Virus record (IMG/VR): IMGVR_UViG_3300032268_001605
Coordinates: 62,001 to 126,000 of that record
Length of the DNA stretch: 64,000 nucleotides
Reading direction: 5' to 3' (one strand)
From: a virus
Below the pieces are notes generated by a model, which was not told the origin of the DNA, made no database searches, and was given only the letters and a program-made list of their open reading frames with translations. The position numbers and the translations under genes are program-made. This document shows positions 8,478 through 17,270 of the stretch, in pieces (within the stretch, counting starts at the first letter, position 1; each line of letters opens with the position of its first letter).

Positions 8478-8479
8478 AG

Positions 8480-8620
8480 ATGACTAAATCTAAATTAATT
8501 ACAATTATTGGTGCACCCGCAAGTGGAAAATCTACCTTAGCTTCTGATGTTCATACTGAACTTAAGAAGCTTGGTAGAAATTCTATTTATATAACTGAAG
8601 TTTTTTTGATATCTTTCTAA
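8480..8620 (+). pseudogene. N-terminal remnant of NadR-like P-loop kinase
   Basis: 46 codons encode a protein start with the Walker A GAPASGKST and the following helix STLASDVHTELKKLG, close to residues 3-45 of the intact kinase at 10257 (GAPASGKSTLASEVHTELKK). Similarity stops abruptly after I-T-E-V, and a stop follows six codons later. The matching C-terminal remnant lies at 10835-10969, beyond the intact copy. The piece could still be translated, but it lacks the rest of the fold. Confidence 0.8.
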
Positions 8621-8883
8621 ACTCTTTTATCTTCAATTTCACCATTTTTAGCTGATTTATGCTCTTTTGATTAATTTTTAGAATCTCATAAAGAAGAAAT
8701 TATAAAGGTTTGAAGTGGTTAATTCATCATAAAAATCACTTTTAACTTTTCATGACAATTTATTGATAATTAGTGTTACAGAAACCTATAACCAACTGAA
8801 TTTGATGGTGCCTTTTGTGATTATTACATTTCTCATAATTAGAAAACGATGTAATTAAGTTTCGAATGAAAAATATACAAGAA
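8621..8883. other. gene-free stretch, likely decayed DNA
   Basis: No open frame of useful length was seen on either strand. A short FLES..KEE.I segment near 8672-8700 weakly recalls FLESKEF of the intact kinase, so part of this stretch may be a decayed kinase body. Nothing else is recognisable. Confidence 0.4.
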
Positions 8884-8995
8884 GGGCGGGACTTTTACCA
8901 CATAACTTGATTTGAAAAACTAAATTTTGATTAACCAAAAATCTGTCTTTGGAACACGAAACCCCGCCTTTTGGGTAGGTGCTGTTATGTGAGGT
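8884..8995. repeat. GC-richer patch with two interleaved inverted repeats
   Basis: Two complementary pairs are visible: GGCGGG (8885-8890) with CCCGCC (8963-8968), and CACATAAC (8899-8906) with GTTATGTG (8984-8991). The second pair extends by ACC/GGT past one bulged A. The pairs are interleaved, so the element could form a pseudoknot or alternative hairpins. Base composition differs clearly from the AT-rich surroundings, which suggests import. The layout recalls attC-like ends of cassettes in Bacteroidota chromosomes, but canonical attC core sites are not matched. Confidence 0.45.
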
Positions 8996-9222
8996 TATTT
9001 GTTGGAAACTCCTTGTTCTGATACAATTTCAGAAGCAAATTTTACCAATTCGTACCGCACAATTATTCCATTTTCCATTAATACAGGGAAACTTTCTGGA
9101 CAAGAAGAGTTTTGAATAGAATTATAATTAATTGAACTAGAACTTTGTTGTTCATAGTTAATTAAATCTGTGGTGTTTATTAATTGTCCCATATAATTTT
9201 CAAATTTAGTTATTTTCTTCAT
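8995..9222 (-). CDS. small hypothetical protein next to the inverted-repeat patch
   Basis: 75 residues, rich in Ser, Asn and Gln in the middle (EQQSSSSINYNSIQNSS). The N-terminus MKKITKFENYMGQ loosely fits the aromatic/basic motif seen on several proteins here. Its stop codon lies at the edge of the GC-richer inverted-repeat patch, as if gene and repeat arrived together. Function unknown, and it may not be a functional gene. Confidence 0.4.
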   Translation of the reverse strand: MKKITKFENYMGQLINTTDLINYEQQSSSSINYNSIQNSSCPESFPVLMENGIIVRYELVKFASEIVSEQGVSNK

Positions 9223-9293
9223 GTTTCATACCAATCAAAATCACCATGAACCATATGATGAAAATTAATTCGACAATATGAAAAATATAAATT

Positions 9294-10247
9294 TTAATTT
9301 TTTATAATTTCTCTCATTCTGTCATCTATATTATCTTGATATGTTATTATATATAATTTAATCTGATTGATATTACAATATTCTTCTTTCAATTTGTCTC
9401 TATGTTGATTAATTATAAAATTGTCATGATTCTTATGAAATAGAGTCTTAAATTTATAATGTTGTTCACCATTATATTCTATTAGATATTTAATTTCACC
9501 ATTATTATCAAATACAGCGAAGTCAAATTTTAATAAACTTTTATGTTTTAAATCACTGAAAGTATGTTGTGATTTATATTTTATCTTATTATTTTTTAAA
9601 ATCTCCAATATTTTCAACTCACCTTTTGAGTTTCTGCAAATCGGACAACCTCTTCCAGTTAAATGATATCTTACAGTCTGAGTGAAAATGCCATGTTTTG
9701 AACAATCTATATTTAATTTACTATCATAATTTTTATAATTTTTATCAGGATAACTATATAAATTGTTATGTTTTTTATTTGCTAAATCAATAAATTCATC
9801 AATTGTTAATCTTCTATTACCACTACATTTTGAGCAACCAATACCCTTCAAGTGTGCACCAGGTGCTTGTTTAAATAAACCGTGTTCGGGACACTCTATA
9901 TTTAATGTAGTAACATTATTTATATAATTACGATCAGGATAGTTATATTTACTGTTGTGTTTTTCTTTCGCTTTTAATATAAAATCATCAATAGAGATCT
10001 TTTGATTCCTGGAACAATGATGGCAGCCTTTCCCCTGTAAGTGATTATATGGAATTTGAGTAAATATACCATGTATAGAACATATTATTTCTATTTTATC
10101 ACGACTATTTTTATAATCAGAGAGTATATAATCATATATATTATTATGAATTATATTAGCTCTTCTTATAAATTCATCCTTATCATATTTTTTTGAAAAT
10201 CCACACATTTCTTTATATATAAAAAAACATTTTTTACCAAATCCCAT
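9294..10247 (-). CDS. putative endonuclease with three zinc-ribbon-like repeats
   Basis: 317 residues. Three repeats of about 60 residues follow the pattern (I/L)..C..HG.F.Q....H..G.GC..C (CSIHGIF...GKGCHHC, CPEHGLF...GIGCSKC, CSKHGIF...GRGCPIC). They probably bind zinc and DNA. The C-terminus has FDFAVF...YLIEYNGEQHY, a PD-(D/E)XK/Vsr-like nuclease core. This architecture is common among phage mobile endonucleases. The start at 10247 is 9 bases from the divergent kinase start. An alternative ATG at 10208 follows a TATATATAAAG element. The gene sits beside a duplicated kinase, which fits a role in its mobility. Confidence 0.7.
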   Translation of the reverse strand: MGFGKKCFFIYKEMCGFSKKYDKDEFIRRANIIHNNIYDYILSDYKNSRDKIEIICSIHGIFTQIPYNHLQGKGCHHCSRNQKISIDDFILKAKEKHNSKYNYPDRNYINNVTTLNIECPEHGLFKQAPGAHLKGIGCSKCSGNRRLTIDEFIDLANKKHNNLYSYPDKNYKNYDSKLNIDCSKHGIFTQTVRYHLTGRGCPICRNSKGELKILEILKNNKIKYKSQHTFSDLKHKSLLKFDFAVFDNNGEIKYLIEYNGEQHYKFKTLFHKNHDNFIINQHRDKLKEEYCNINQIKLYIITYQDNIDDRMREIIKN

Positions 10248-10256
10248 ATAATTTAT

Positions 10257-10820
10257 ATGAAAGGCAAATTAATACAAATATTAGGTGCACCCGCATCAGG
10301 AAAATCAACACTGGCTTCTGAAGTGCATACCGAATTGAAGAAAATTGGTGAAAATTCTATATTTGTAGGAGAAGTTTGTACGGATTTCATTGCCGAATAC
10401 GGAATACCTAATTCACCGATAGACCAAATAGTTATTTTCTATAAACAATTAAATAAAGAAAAGATGTTTTTAGAATCTAAAGAATTTGTTGTATGTGATT
10501 CTAGTTCTATTTTAAATTATTTTTACTTTAGAAAATTATTTCCATCTAAATTATCAAATAAGAATATTGCAACAATAAATCACCTACAAAAAGAAATATT
10601 GAAACATATCAATGATATAGATAAGATATTTTATGTTCCACCAATGAAAAAAATTGAAACAAATGATGGAATAAGATATCACAATAGTGATGATATAGAT
10701 GAATTAGATAGATGGATTAAATCTTATTTGGAATTAGAAAATATAGAGCATATAGATCTGAGTGATGTTGACATGGTAGATAGAGTTAAATTTATATTGA
10801 ACAATCTTAATGGTGAATAA
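10257..10820 (+). CDS. NadR-like AAA-type P-loop kinase
   Basis: 187 residues. Walker A GAPASGKST is at residues 10-18, followed by a GEVCTDFIAE segment, VVCDSSSILNYFYF (Walker B-like region with D) and a C-terminal DG.RYHNSDDIDELDRWIKSYL helix. These match the AAA/NadR-type family that includes nicotinamide-riboside kinase domains. NAD metabolism is plausible because PRPP synthetase is encoded 4 kb upstream, but other small-molecule substrates are possible. It is intact and is flanked by the two ends of a paralogous copy. It is divergent from a mobile endonuclease with a shared 9-base spacer. Confidence 0.7.
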   Translation: MKGKLIQILGAPASGKSTLASEVHTELKKIGENSIFVGEVCTDFIAEYGIPNSPIDQIVIFYKQLNKEKMFLESKEFVVCDSSSILNYFYFRKLFPSKLSNKNIATINHLQKEILKHINDIDKIFYVPPMKKIETNDGIRYHNSDDIDELDRWIKSYLELENIEHIDLSDVDMVDRVKFILNNLNGE

Positions 10821-10834
10821 TTTAGTTTAAATGA

Positions 10835-10969
10835 ATACATTTCAGTATTTCCAAATTAGATAGGTTAATAAAATCATATTTAGATTTGGAGAATATCAAT
10901 TACGACGATTTGACTCAAATAGATTTAAAAGGCAGAACAAATCATATAATAAAAAAAATACTCCAATAA
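10835..10969 (+). pseudogene. C-terminal remnant of NadR-like kinase
   Basis: The frame reads LDRLIKSYLDLENINYDDL and ends in a stop at 10967. It is clearly related to LDRWIKSYLELENIEHIDL at the C-terminus of the intact kinase just upstream. There is no start codon in frame (a TGA lies at 10832), so it is a fragment. Together with 8480-8620 it represents the two ends of one second copy. Confidence 0.8.
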
Positions 10970-10987
10970 TCGGAGTATTTTCTTTTT
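10953..10987. terminator. bidirectional hairpin terminator
   Basis: AAAATACTCC / GGAGTATTTT form a perfect stem flanked by A-rich and T-rich tracts, so it can end transcripts in both directions. It overlaps the end of the kinase remnant. Confidence 0.8.
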
Positions 10988-10994
10988 AAGAAGA

Positions 10995-11040
10995 AACACA
11001 CTCTTTTGGGAGTGTGTCGGTCTTTGAGGACTACTCAAAG
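10995..11040 (-). terminator. tandem hairpins after leftward gene
   Basis: On the minus strand, CTTTGAG/CTCAAAG (11022-11040) is followed by ACACACTC/GAGTGTGT (10996-11017) and a pyrimidine run. They lie directly behind the stop of the leftward gene at 11048. The double structure is unusual for this window and may be a terminator plus an mRNA-stabilising hairpin. Confidence 0.55.
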
Positions 11041-11047
11041 AGGGGTT

Positions 11048-11671
11048 CTATTTACTTAGTAGTTTAATTAAATCTTCTGTAATCTTAGCAATCATTTTTC
11101 TACCTTCGATCTCTATTAGTGGAATATTCTTAACCCAAGAGTATTTATCATTACCATCTATATCAATTGCTTCAATCAGTTTTTGAACCTTTGGATTGCC
11201 ACTGAATTTTGATTTGTAATACTCTTTCAAGTCAACTACGAACTTAGCTAAATCCACACCTTTCTTATAGTTATACTTAACCATTTGAAGTTCATTATCT
11301 TGTTTCTCCACCATAATATACCAGATAGAAGATTTAGAAATTTTCACATTTTCTAAAAAGTTGTAACCTTTAGATGCTTTGGTTCCCTTTGGTAATTTTG
11401 CGACTTTCCCATAGAATTCTACTTTACCTTCTTTTAATTCTTGTTCTGGTTCTACTTTCTGACCTGATGGCATCATATGCTTAGTGGACATAGGTGATTC
11501 AAACCTACCCGACTTTTTAGGTACATTTGGATTAGCTGGTAAATCACCATCATCAAATGGTAGTTGTGTAAAATCTGAGTTGTCTGTCATTTTATTCTTA
11601 TCTGATTTAGATATCTCTGAAAATTTTTTGAATGAAGATATTATTTGTTCTTTTTCGTTTTTGTTGCTCAT
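11048..11671 (-). CDS. hypothetical protein
   Basis: 207 residues from the ATG at 11671 (MSNKNEKEQIISSFKKFSEI). A longer frame back to 11758 would overlap the upstream endonuclease gene, and a TATTAATATATAAT element lies between, so the shorter start is preferred. The N-terminal SSFKKFSEISKSDK resembles the head-targeting-like motif in other proteins here. A Pro-rich linker leads to an alpha/beta domain with KLPKGTKASKGYNFLENV and a C-terminal helical part. No known family was recognised. Confidence 0.6.
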   Translation of the reverse strand: MSNKNEKEQIISSFKKFSEISKSDKNKMTDNSDFTQLPFDDGDLPANPNVPKKSGRFESPMSTKHMMPSGQKVEPEQELKEGKVEFYGKVAKLPKGTKASKGYNFLENVKISKSSIWYIMVEKQDNELQMVKYNYKKGVDLAKFVVDLKEYYKSKFSGNPKVQKLIEAIDIDGNDKYSWVKNIPLIEIEGRKMIAKITEDLIKLLSK

Positions 11672-11729
11672 ATTAAAATTTATGTTTATATTATTATATA
11701 TTAATATTTTTTGTTGGCTTTTTAATTTT

Positions 11730-13379
11730 TTAATAAAAAATCCATTTTTGTGTACCACAATCGAATATTCTATATATTTTTTTACTTGCCATTATTTCTA
11801 ATTCTGTCATTTCGGGATTAGCTCCTTCTCTAACTAGCTTATCTTTTCTGAAATTGAATCTGTGACTTCTAATTCCATCTATTATATAGAAGTAATTTGG
11901 TTCTGAGTTATGTTCTAAATTAAATCCAAGTTTATAATACATATTCCCATTAGATCTAGAATAATCACTATAACTAATAACTTTATTAGGAATATATTTA
12001 TCTAAAAAATACTTAAATAACTTAGAAGCACCACCAACAACTGTTGTATTTAATTTATTACAAAATCTAAGTAATTCATATGTTCCTTCTTCACTCTTTT
12101 GTCCAAGAGATATTCTTAACTGACCAAATGTCATTAAACTAACTAATTCATCTTCATAAAAAAGTCCAATTTTTATTTTCGATCCAACAAATCCTTGAAT
12201 GTGATTAGTTTCTAAAAATTCTCTAATTAATTTATTATCAGATATTTCCTTAATTCTACAATTTCTGGCAAATATTTTATTAGATGTTTTTTTCAATTTA
12301 TTTAGTATAATTGATTTAACTATATCCTTTTTGAACATCCAATCATCTTCCCATATATGAATTAATTCAATATTTTTCTCTTTACATATATTTGTCTTAT
12401 TAAGGTGATATCTTTTCTCTTTATACAGCTCAGAGTGCCAATATAATCCATTGAATTCAAATGCTATTTTTATATCAGGTAAATAAATATCTAACTCAAT
12501 ATTATCCACAATATTTCTTTTATTTTGTAAAATTTCATTATTATAGTTATCTTTTATGAACTCATAGACTTGTAATTCGGATCCGGATTTGCCAACATTG
12601 TTACATATAGTGCATATTGTTGTGTTGTACTTTTTCCGCATATGATACATATGCCCAGTAATTTTAAAATTATTTTTACAGGACTCACATTTAACTATAT
12701 AGAGCCCTTCCTCATAGTCTATTTCTATTATGTCCGGATTTTTATTTATGAAAATATTTTTTTTTGTGATTTTTGAGGATGATATAATTTTATCTCTTAT
12801 AGATGGAATTTGCATACTATAAGCGGAACCATATTTTTCAATCATTTTTTCTAATGATTTATTTCTTAAAAATTCGTTATGAAGTGAATGTGTAGATCCA
12901 TACAAATGAAACATACTTTGTTCCATTTTATCTCTTATTTCTTTTTTTTGAATTGGATAATTAACCCCGTATCTATCAACATTCGTATTAACTATTTTTT
13001 TCTTAAAGTCATCTAATTTATTAAAATGTCCACCATATTTAGACTCACACGTTTCTTTAAACTTTTTCTTAAAATCATCAGTTTTAGAATAGTGATCTAC
13101 TCCCCATTTTTTATTACTTTTATATGGAATTGAACACTTTATACACCTATATTTACCATCATCGGATTTTTGAACTTGTTTATTATACGCGTTATAAAAA
13201 CATTCCTTTTCTATAAAACAAGAATCACAAGAAACTAAAACCCTCAAATTTGAGGATTTTTTTAAGTGTTCGATTGGTATCTTAATAACATCACCAACTG
13301 ATACATCATAGTTAAGAGTTCTATAATAATTCAATGTAGGACATTGAACTTTAATTTCTAATTCCTTTGTTATAATCAT
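11730..13379 (-). CDS. large putative homing endonuclease, Vsr/Hef-like with GNAT-like tail
   Basis: 549 residues. An N-terminal CDSC...C..C zinc-binding segment with YNAYNKQ is shared with the 246-residue nuclease at 6470. About five repeats of the YG..(H/Y) type follow, then a second Cys-pair module (CESC...CTIC). The catalytic region has LDIYLPDIKIAFEFNGLYWH and KNIELIHIWEDDW, typical of Vsr-like (EDxHD-type) homing endonucleases. The last 180 residues (HIQGFVGSKIKIGLF...SYSDYSRSNGNMYYKLGF) look like an acetyltransferase-fold module often attached to these proteins. A TATATA element precedes the start. Confidence 0.75.
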   Translation of the reverse strand: MIITKELEIKVQCPTLNYYRTLNYDVSVGDVIKIPIEHLKKSSNLRVLVSCDSCFIEKECFYNAYNKQVQKSDDGKYRCIKCSIPYKSNKKWGVDHYSKTDDFKKKFKETCESKYGGHFNKLDDFKKKIVNTNVDRYGVNYPIQKKEIRDKMEQSMFHLYGSTHSLHNEFLRNKSLEKMIEKYGSAYSMQIPSIRDKIISSSKITKKNIFINKNPDIIEIDYEEGLYIVKCESCKNNFKITGHMYHMRKKYNTTICTICNNVGKSGSELQVYEFIKDNYNNEILQNKRNIVDNIELDIYLPDIKIAFEFNGLYWHSELYKEKRYHLNKTNICKEKNIELIHIWEDDWMFKKDIVKSIILNKLKKTSNKIFARNCRIKEISDNKLIREFLETNHIQGFVGSKIKIGLFYEDELVSLMTFGQLRISLGQKSEEGTYELLRFCNKLNTTVVGGASKLFKYFLDKYIPNKVISYSDYSRSNGNMYYKLGFNLEHNSEPNYFYIIDGIRSHRFNFRKDKLVREGANPEMTELEIMASKKIYRIFDCGTQKWIFY

Positions 13380-13405
13380 ATATACTTATATTTTATAAGT
13401 ATATA

Positions 13406-13660
13406 TTAGTTTTTATGTTTGTAGTAATATTTGTCAACTGTATAATTTTTAAAATTTTTTATTATGTTGACATTATCGAAAAACATAGAGACTGGTCTTT
13501 GCAATAAATTCAAAAAACGAAACATTAAATCATTATAAAAAAGATATGGTGAAACTGTTTTATTGAGTATGTTTTTCTCATAATCGACAAAGTCTTTTTC
13601 GTCATCGTGTCTATGCTTCATGAAGTGTAATTCAGGGAGGTCTTTTTCTTCGAAATACAT
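13406..13660 (-). CDS. small hypothetical protein downstream of baseplate wedge
   Basis: 84 residues, rich in His, Tyr and Phe (LHFMKHRHDDEKDF). It starts 3 bases after the end of the gp6-like gene and is likely co-transcribed with it, so it may be a small tail or baseplate component. Not recognised. Confidence 0.55.
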   Translation of the reverse strand: MYFEEKDLPELHFMKHRHDDEKDFVDYEKNILNKTVSPYLFYNDLMFRFLNLLQRPVSMFFDNVNIIKNFKNYTVDKYYYKHKN

Positions 13661-13663
13661 ATA

Positions 13664-15382
13664 TTATATCTTTTGTTTTTTTGATACATCTACTGTACCT
13701 TTTTTGATTATATTTACAGATTTCAATCCTTTGTCTTCTATGCTATCAGAGTAATAAACATTAGATCTATCGTACCAACCACCCCTAATAACAGGTATTT
13801 CTTGAGCTGTAAAGACAATATCACCTAAAATTGGATCCAAGCCTGGAGTAATTTTTGGATTATAGTTTGGATTTGGCTTGTCTAGTTTGAGAGCTTCCCT
13901 TGTAGCAAATTGATTTCTTTTATTCTCATCTAATGTGATTTGAGCTTTGTGATAATCTTCGTTCTTTTTACTAAGGAAACTAATGTCGACGGAATAAATA
14001 TCAGATATTGAAGAAATTTCTGAAATAATATCACTTTTCGGAACTCTATCCATTCTGTTAAAATTAAGAAAATATTCTGAAATTTTATTGTAAATTTGCG
14101 AGTTTACAGAATTATCTTGAGCATCTGAATAGGTGATGATAAAAATATTTATTATGTAGAATGATAAATTCGGTGAAACAATTTCTACCTTGGATGTCAA
14201 TAAGATATTCCCACCTGTTCTTAGATACTTTAAAATTTTTGATTTCTCATAATTATCCAACTCGAATGCTCTTACATCAATTGAAAAGTAATCAGCATTT
14301 TCGCTTTTGAATAACTTAATATTTGGGGTGGCTGCAACGAATACTGTGCCGTTTTCTGAATAGGCATTTACATGAGAAAATACACCTAATTTCTTGATTT
14401 GGTAAGCAAACTGTTGAGGTAAACCAATAACAAAATTATTACTAGCAATAGGTAAAATATTTTTTGTGAAAGCGGTTGATTCGCTATCGGCACCAAAATT
14501 TATATCATTAAAAAAAGATATATCAAATAAATCAGCCATATCAATCGAGTTACCAAAACCATCGAGGGCATCTTCTACGAAATTCCAATCATTTATTGTT
14601 CTTCTGAAAATAGAACCTGATGAGCCATCACTCACTAGATAATTAACTTCTATTGAAGACCCAACAGTAGGTTTTGCGCCGAACCCACCATTACCAAAAA
14701 TTAAATCTATACCTTTATTGAAACTTGATTTAATAACACAAGCTTTCTCATCCGGTAGGAGTTCGTAAATATGTTTTTTCACAGACCAATACTCACCGTT
14801 GACGAGTACTTCATAGTTGAAGTTTTCTATTTCTCTATTATTTCCCCTGACTGTAATTTGATAAGTTTGGTTTTCGTTTCCGGATCCAGTGAAATTTCTT
14901 CTTTGCCATTCACCTTGTATTATGTCAATTGTAAAACTTGTCATATTTGTTAAATTGTAGGTTATTCTTTCAGAACCTAAATTTATCGAATAGAAAAGCC
15001 CATTCGTTTTATTTTTAAGTAATTGTCTATTTGAAAGTGTGATTCTTCCACCTGGGATATCAGTTCTTATATCAGTAGAGGTTTTTATATTGACTTTGAG
15101 AGTACCGGTGGCACTTATACTCCTTGTTGGGTTATGACCAGCGAAAATTGCCGCATTTCTAATAACTCTGGTGTTGTTTGAATTTGAAGATGATAAGTCG
15201 AATTGGTTTATTGAATTTTTCAAATACAACATAGAAAGTTGAAATAAATTTTCTAAAACCAGCAGTATTTGTCCATAGGGTGAGCTTGTGTCGAAATTGA
15301 CACCAGTTTTAGAAAATTCTTGCCTTAAATATAATTCTATTTGAGCTTTTAAAGTACCAAAACTTATTTCCGTTAAGTTCAT
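13664..15382 (-). CDS. baseplate wedge protein, gp6/Baseplate J-like
   Basis: 572 residues, near the size of T4 gp6. The diagnostic region is LIFGNGGFGAKPTVGS followed by IEVNYLVSDGSSGSIF, the glycine-rich signature of the Baseplate J/gp6 family, preceded by LLPDEKACVIKSSFNKG. The N-terminus (helical, with YGQILLVLENLFQLS) also fits. The C-terminal part runs to a lysine-rich end. Gp6 dimers build the wedge ring of contractile tails, so the phage is a myovirus. The related hub and spike genes lie at 32.6-44 kb. A TATATA-type element precedes the gene. Confidence 0.8.
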   Translation of the reverse strand: MNLTEISFGTLKAQIELYLRQEFSKTGVNFDTSSPYGQILLVLENLFQLSMLYLKNSINQFDLSSSNSNNTRVIRNAAIFAGHNPTRSISATGTLKVNIKTSTDIRTDIPGGRITLSNRQLLKNKTNGLFYSINLGSERITYNLTNMTSFTIDIIQGEWQRRNFTGSGNENQTYQITVRGNNREIENFNYEVLVNGEYWSVKKHIYELLPDEKACVIKSSFNKGIDLIFGNGGFGAKPTVGSSIEVNYLVSDGSSGSIFRRTINDWNFVEDALDGFGNSIDMADLFDISFFNDINFGADSESTAFTKNILPIASNNFVIGLPQQFAYQIKKLGVFSHVNAYSENGTVFVAATPNIKLFKSENADYFSIDVRAFELDNYEKSKILKYLRTGGNILLTSKVEIVSPNLSFYIINIFIITYSDAQDNSVNSQIYNKISEYFLNFNRMDRVPKSDIISEISSISDIYSVDISFLSKKNEDYHKAQITLDENKRNQFATREALKLDKPNPNYNPKITPGLDPILGDIVFTAQEIPVIRGGWYDRSNVYYSDSIEDKGLKSVNIIKKGTVDVSKKQKI

Positions 15383-15440
15383 ATTGAAATTTATTTTATT
15401 ATATGATATATATAAAAAAACAAACTTCTTTAAATAAAAA

Positions 15441-15971
15441 TTAGAACATCAAATCATAAATTGACTCAGCGTCAAATTCAGGATCAGTTATTTTTAAATC
15501 ATAATAATTATAATCTTTAAAATCTACTAAATCTGATTTTATTCTTCTTTCTATTGAGTCATTGATATCGTTTCTTCTTAGTAGTCGTTTTGTTCTTATA
15601 TCAATCGGTATATCAAGATAAACAACAAAGCACTTTGATAAATCAGCATCTGAAAGTTGCGAAATTTCAAAAGGTGTCATAATAAATAATTGATTTTTTT
15701 CGAAATTATCAACTGTAACACCATAATTCCAAATTTTATCAAATATTTCAAAAGTCTGATAAAATTTTATTTTGTCTTCACATTTTAAACTCGAAAATTC
15801 TTCCACTTCAATAAAATCATAATCCACACCGTCTGTTTCATTTTGTCTTTTTGGTCTTGTTGTAAACTTTGGTGAATACCTTAAACCCTTTTTAATTAAA
15901 CCTCTCCTCAAGAAATCTTTACCACTACCAGATTGACCGACAATAATTAACTTTTCTGTTTTTTCTGTCAT
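15441..15971 (-). CDS. gmk: guanylate kinase-like nucleotide kinase
   Basis: 176 residues. The P-loop GQSGSGKDF (12-20) is followed by YSPKFTTRPKRQNETDGVDY, the typical GMP-binding segment with TTR.P and the G.DY motif. The lid region R..RR..R is present (RTKRLLRRNDIND). It should phosphorylate GMP/dGMP to the diphosphate, supplying DNA precursors, like T4 gene 1 dNMP kinase in role. The P-loop carries D instead of the usual S/T after K, which is odd and may affect nucleotide binding. Confidence 0.75.
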   Translation of the reverse strand: MTEKTEKLIIVGQSGSGKDFLRRGLIKKGLRYSPKFTTRPKRQNETDGVDYDFIEVEEFSSLKCEDKIKFYQTFEIFDKIWNYGVTVDNFEKNQLFIMTPFEISQLSDADLSKCFVVYLDIPIDIRTKRLLRRNDINDSIERRIKSDLVDFKDYNYYDLKITDPEFDAESIYDLMF

Positions 15972-16078
15972 ATAAAAAACTTTTTTTATTTATATAAGGA
16001 AACTTACAATTAAGTTTTAATTATCATATGATATATGTTCGAATATTTCAAACCAAGTAATGACATCAAACTTTAGAA

Positions 16079-16639
16079 TTATTCCTTGACTTTGGTTACT
16101 TTGTTCAGTTCATCTTTGGAAAATGAATCGAAGCTCATAAGTCTTTTTGGTTTATCAGAACCTTGACCAGCAGTAAAGTCTTGACGTGAAACAAGAGATT
16201 TTAAGTTACTCAACATTTTATTTTTTCGCCTTTTACTGTTACCTTTTCTATTATCAACTGGAATTTTTTGGAAAGCTTTATTCGGACCAGCATTGTATGG
16301 AACACTTACATCACCACTCCCGATTTTACCACCACCAGATGTATAGGCTGGGTCTGATGTAACACCTGCATTATTTGATGGTTGGGCAGCAGTTACAGCA
16401 CCCATTCCACCGAAGGCAGCATTACCATAAGCGACACCACCCCCACCGATTCCTATAGAGGCAGCACCTGAAGAACCTGCTGGTCCACCAGTAGCACTTG
16501 TGTCTTCAAATAATGAAAGGTAATATTCAGATTCACCACAGTCGATTAGAAAGTTTAGTTCTGAGGAGTCTTCATTGTTCATAACCATCTGAGTTCTTAG
16601 ATGATAAAGTTCGTCTAAATTTAAATTTGAGTATTTCAT
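16079..16639 (-). CDS. Gly/Ala-rich protein, candidate virion component
   Basis: 186 residues from the ATG at 16639 (MKYSNLNLDELYHL). The longer frame to 16720 overlaps the divergent J-domain gene and is less likely. A short helical N-terminus is followed by a glycine/alanine-rich low-complexity region, then a basic stretch (KGNSKRRKNK) and a C-terminal RLMSFDSFSKDEL segment, which resembles the motif at the N-terminus of several neighbours. It may be an internal head or linker protein. A TTTTTAATATATAA element lies between this gene and the divergent one. Confidence 0.55.
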   Translation of the reverse strand: MKYSNLNLDELYHLRTQMVMNNEDSSELNFLIDCGESEYYLSLFEDTSATGGPAGSSGAASIGIGGGGVAYGNAAFGGMGAVTAAQPSNNAGVTSDPAYTSGGGKIGSGDVSVPYNAGPNKAFQKIPVDNRKGNSKRRKNKMLSNLKSLVSRQDFTAGQGSDKPKRLMSFDSFSKDELNKVTKVKE

Positions 16640-16670
16640 AAATTTATATATTAAAAATTCAATATCAAAA

Positions 16671-17270
16671 ATGTCATTTAGGAATATATATTGCATGATA
16701 AGAAATTTAGAAAACACCAAACTTATAAGGGAATTGAATTATTTGAAATCAGAATATGAATATAAATCAAATTTAATTCAATCCTACAATATTGATTTTT
16801 ATAATTGGATCGAAAAGATTCTCACCCTGAATACAGAGCTGAGAGAAATATACGATAATAAAAAAAGTATTAAATTATCACATAATATACCACCAAACAA
16901 AAGTGATAAATCAATGGAAGAAGAACAACTTACAAATCAGGACTCAAAGCTTAAAGACTTTTATAGAAAAATTGTAAAAGTAACACATCCGGATAAAATA
17001 AATAGTGATAACCTAAACACACTCTATAATGAAGCCAATATGGCTTTTAAAGAAGGTAATAAAATCGATATACTTTTACTCTGTGATAGATTGGGTTTGT
17101 CTTACGAAGTGTCGGATGAAGAAAGAGAGATACTTGGGACTGAAATTAGAGACATTAGAAATAAAATTCTTTACTTGGAATCTTCATATGTTTACCAGTG
17201 GAAACTAACTGAAGATGAGAGTCTAAAAAATAAGGTTGCGCTCAACTACATAAAAAATTTAATTATTTAA
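16671..17270 (+). CDS. J-domain-like protein
   Basis: 199 residues. The central region KDFYRKIVKVTHPDKINSD contains the invariant HPD motif in a helix-loop-helix typical of DnaJ J-domains, followed by NEANMAFKEGNKIDILLL. The N-terminal 80 residues are predicted coiled coil. It should bind and stimulate a DnaK-type chaperone, probably the host's. An in-frame ATG at 16695 is an alternative start. It is divergent from the Gly/Ala-rich gene and overlaps the convergent gene at 17263 by 8 bases. Confidence 0.7.
   Translation: MSFRNIYCMIRNLENTKLIRELNYLKSEYEYKSNLIQSYNIDFYNWIEKILTLNTELREIYDNKKSIKLSHNIPPNKSDKSMEEEQLTNQDSKLKDFYRKIVKVTHPDKINSDNLNTLYNEANMAFKEGNKIDILLLCDRLGLSYEVSDEEREILGTEIRDIRNKILYLESSYVYQWKLTEDESLKNKVALNYIKNLII

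Noticed and set aside
8995-9222. Canonical integron attC cassette
   Set aside because: The flanking repeats do not match the RYYYAAC/GTTRRRY core sites, and no integrase is nearby; only a loose resemblance is claimed.
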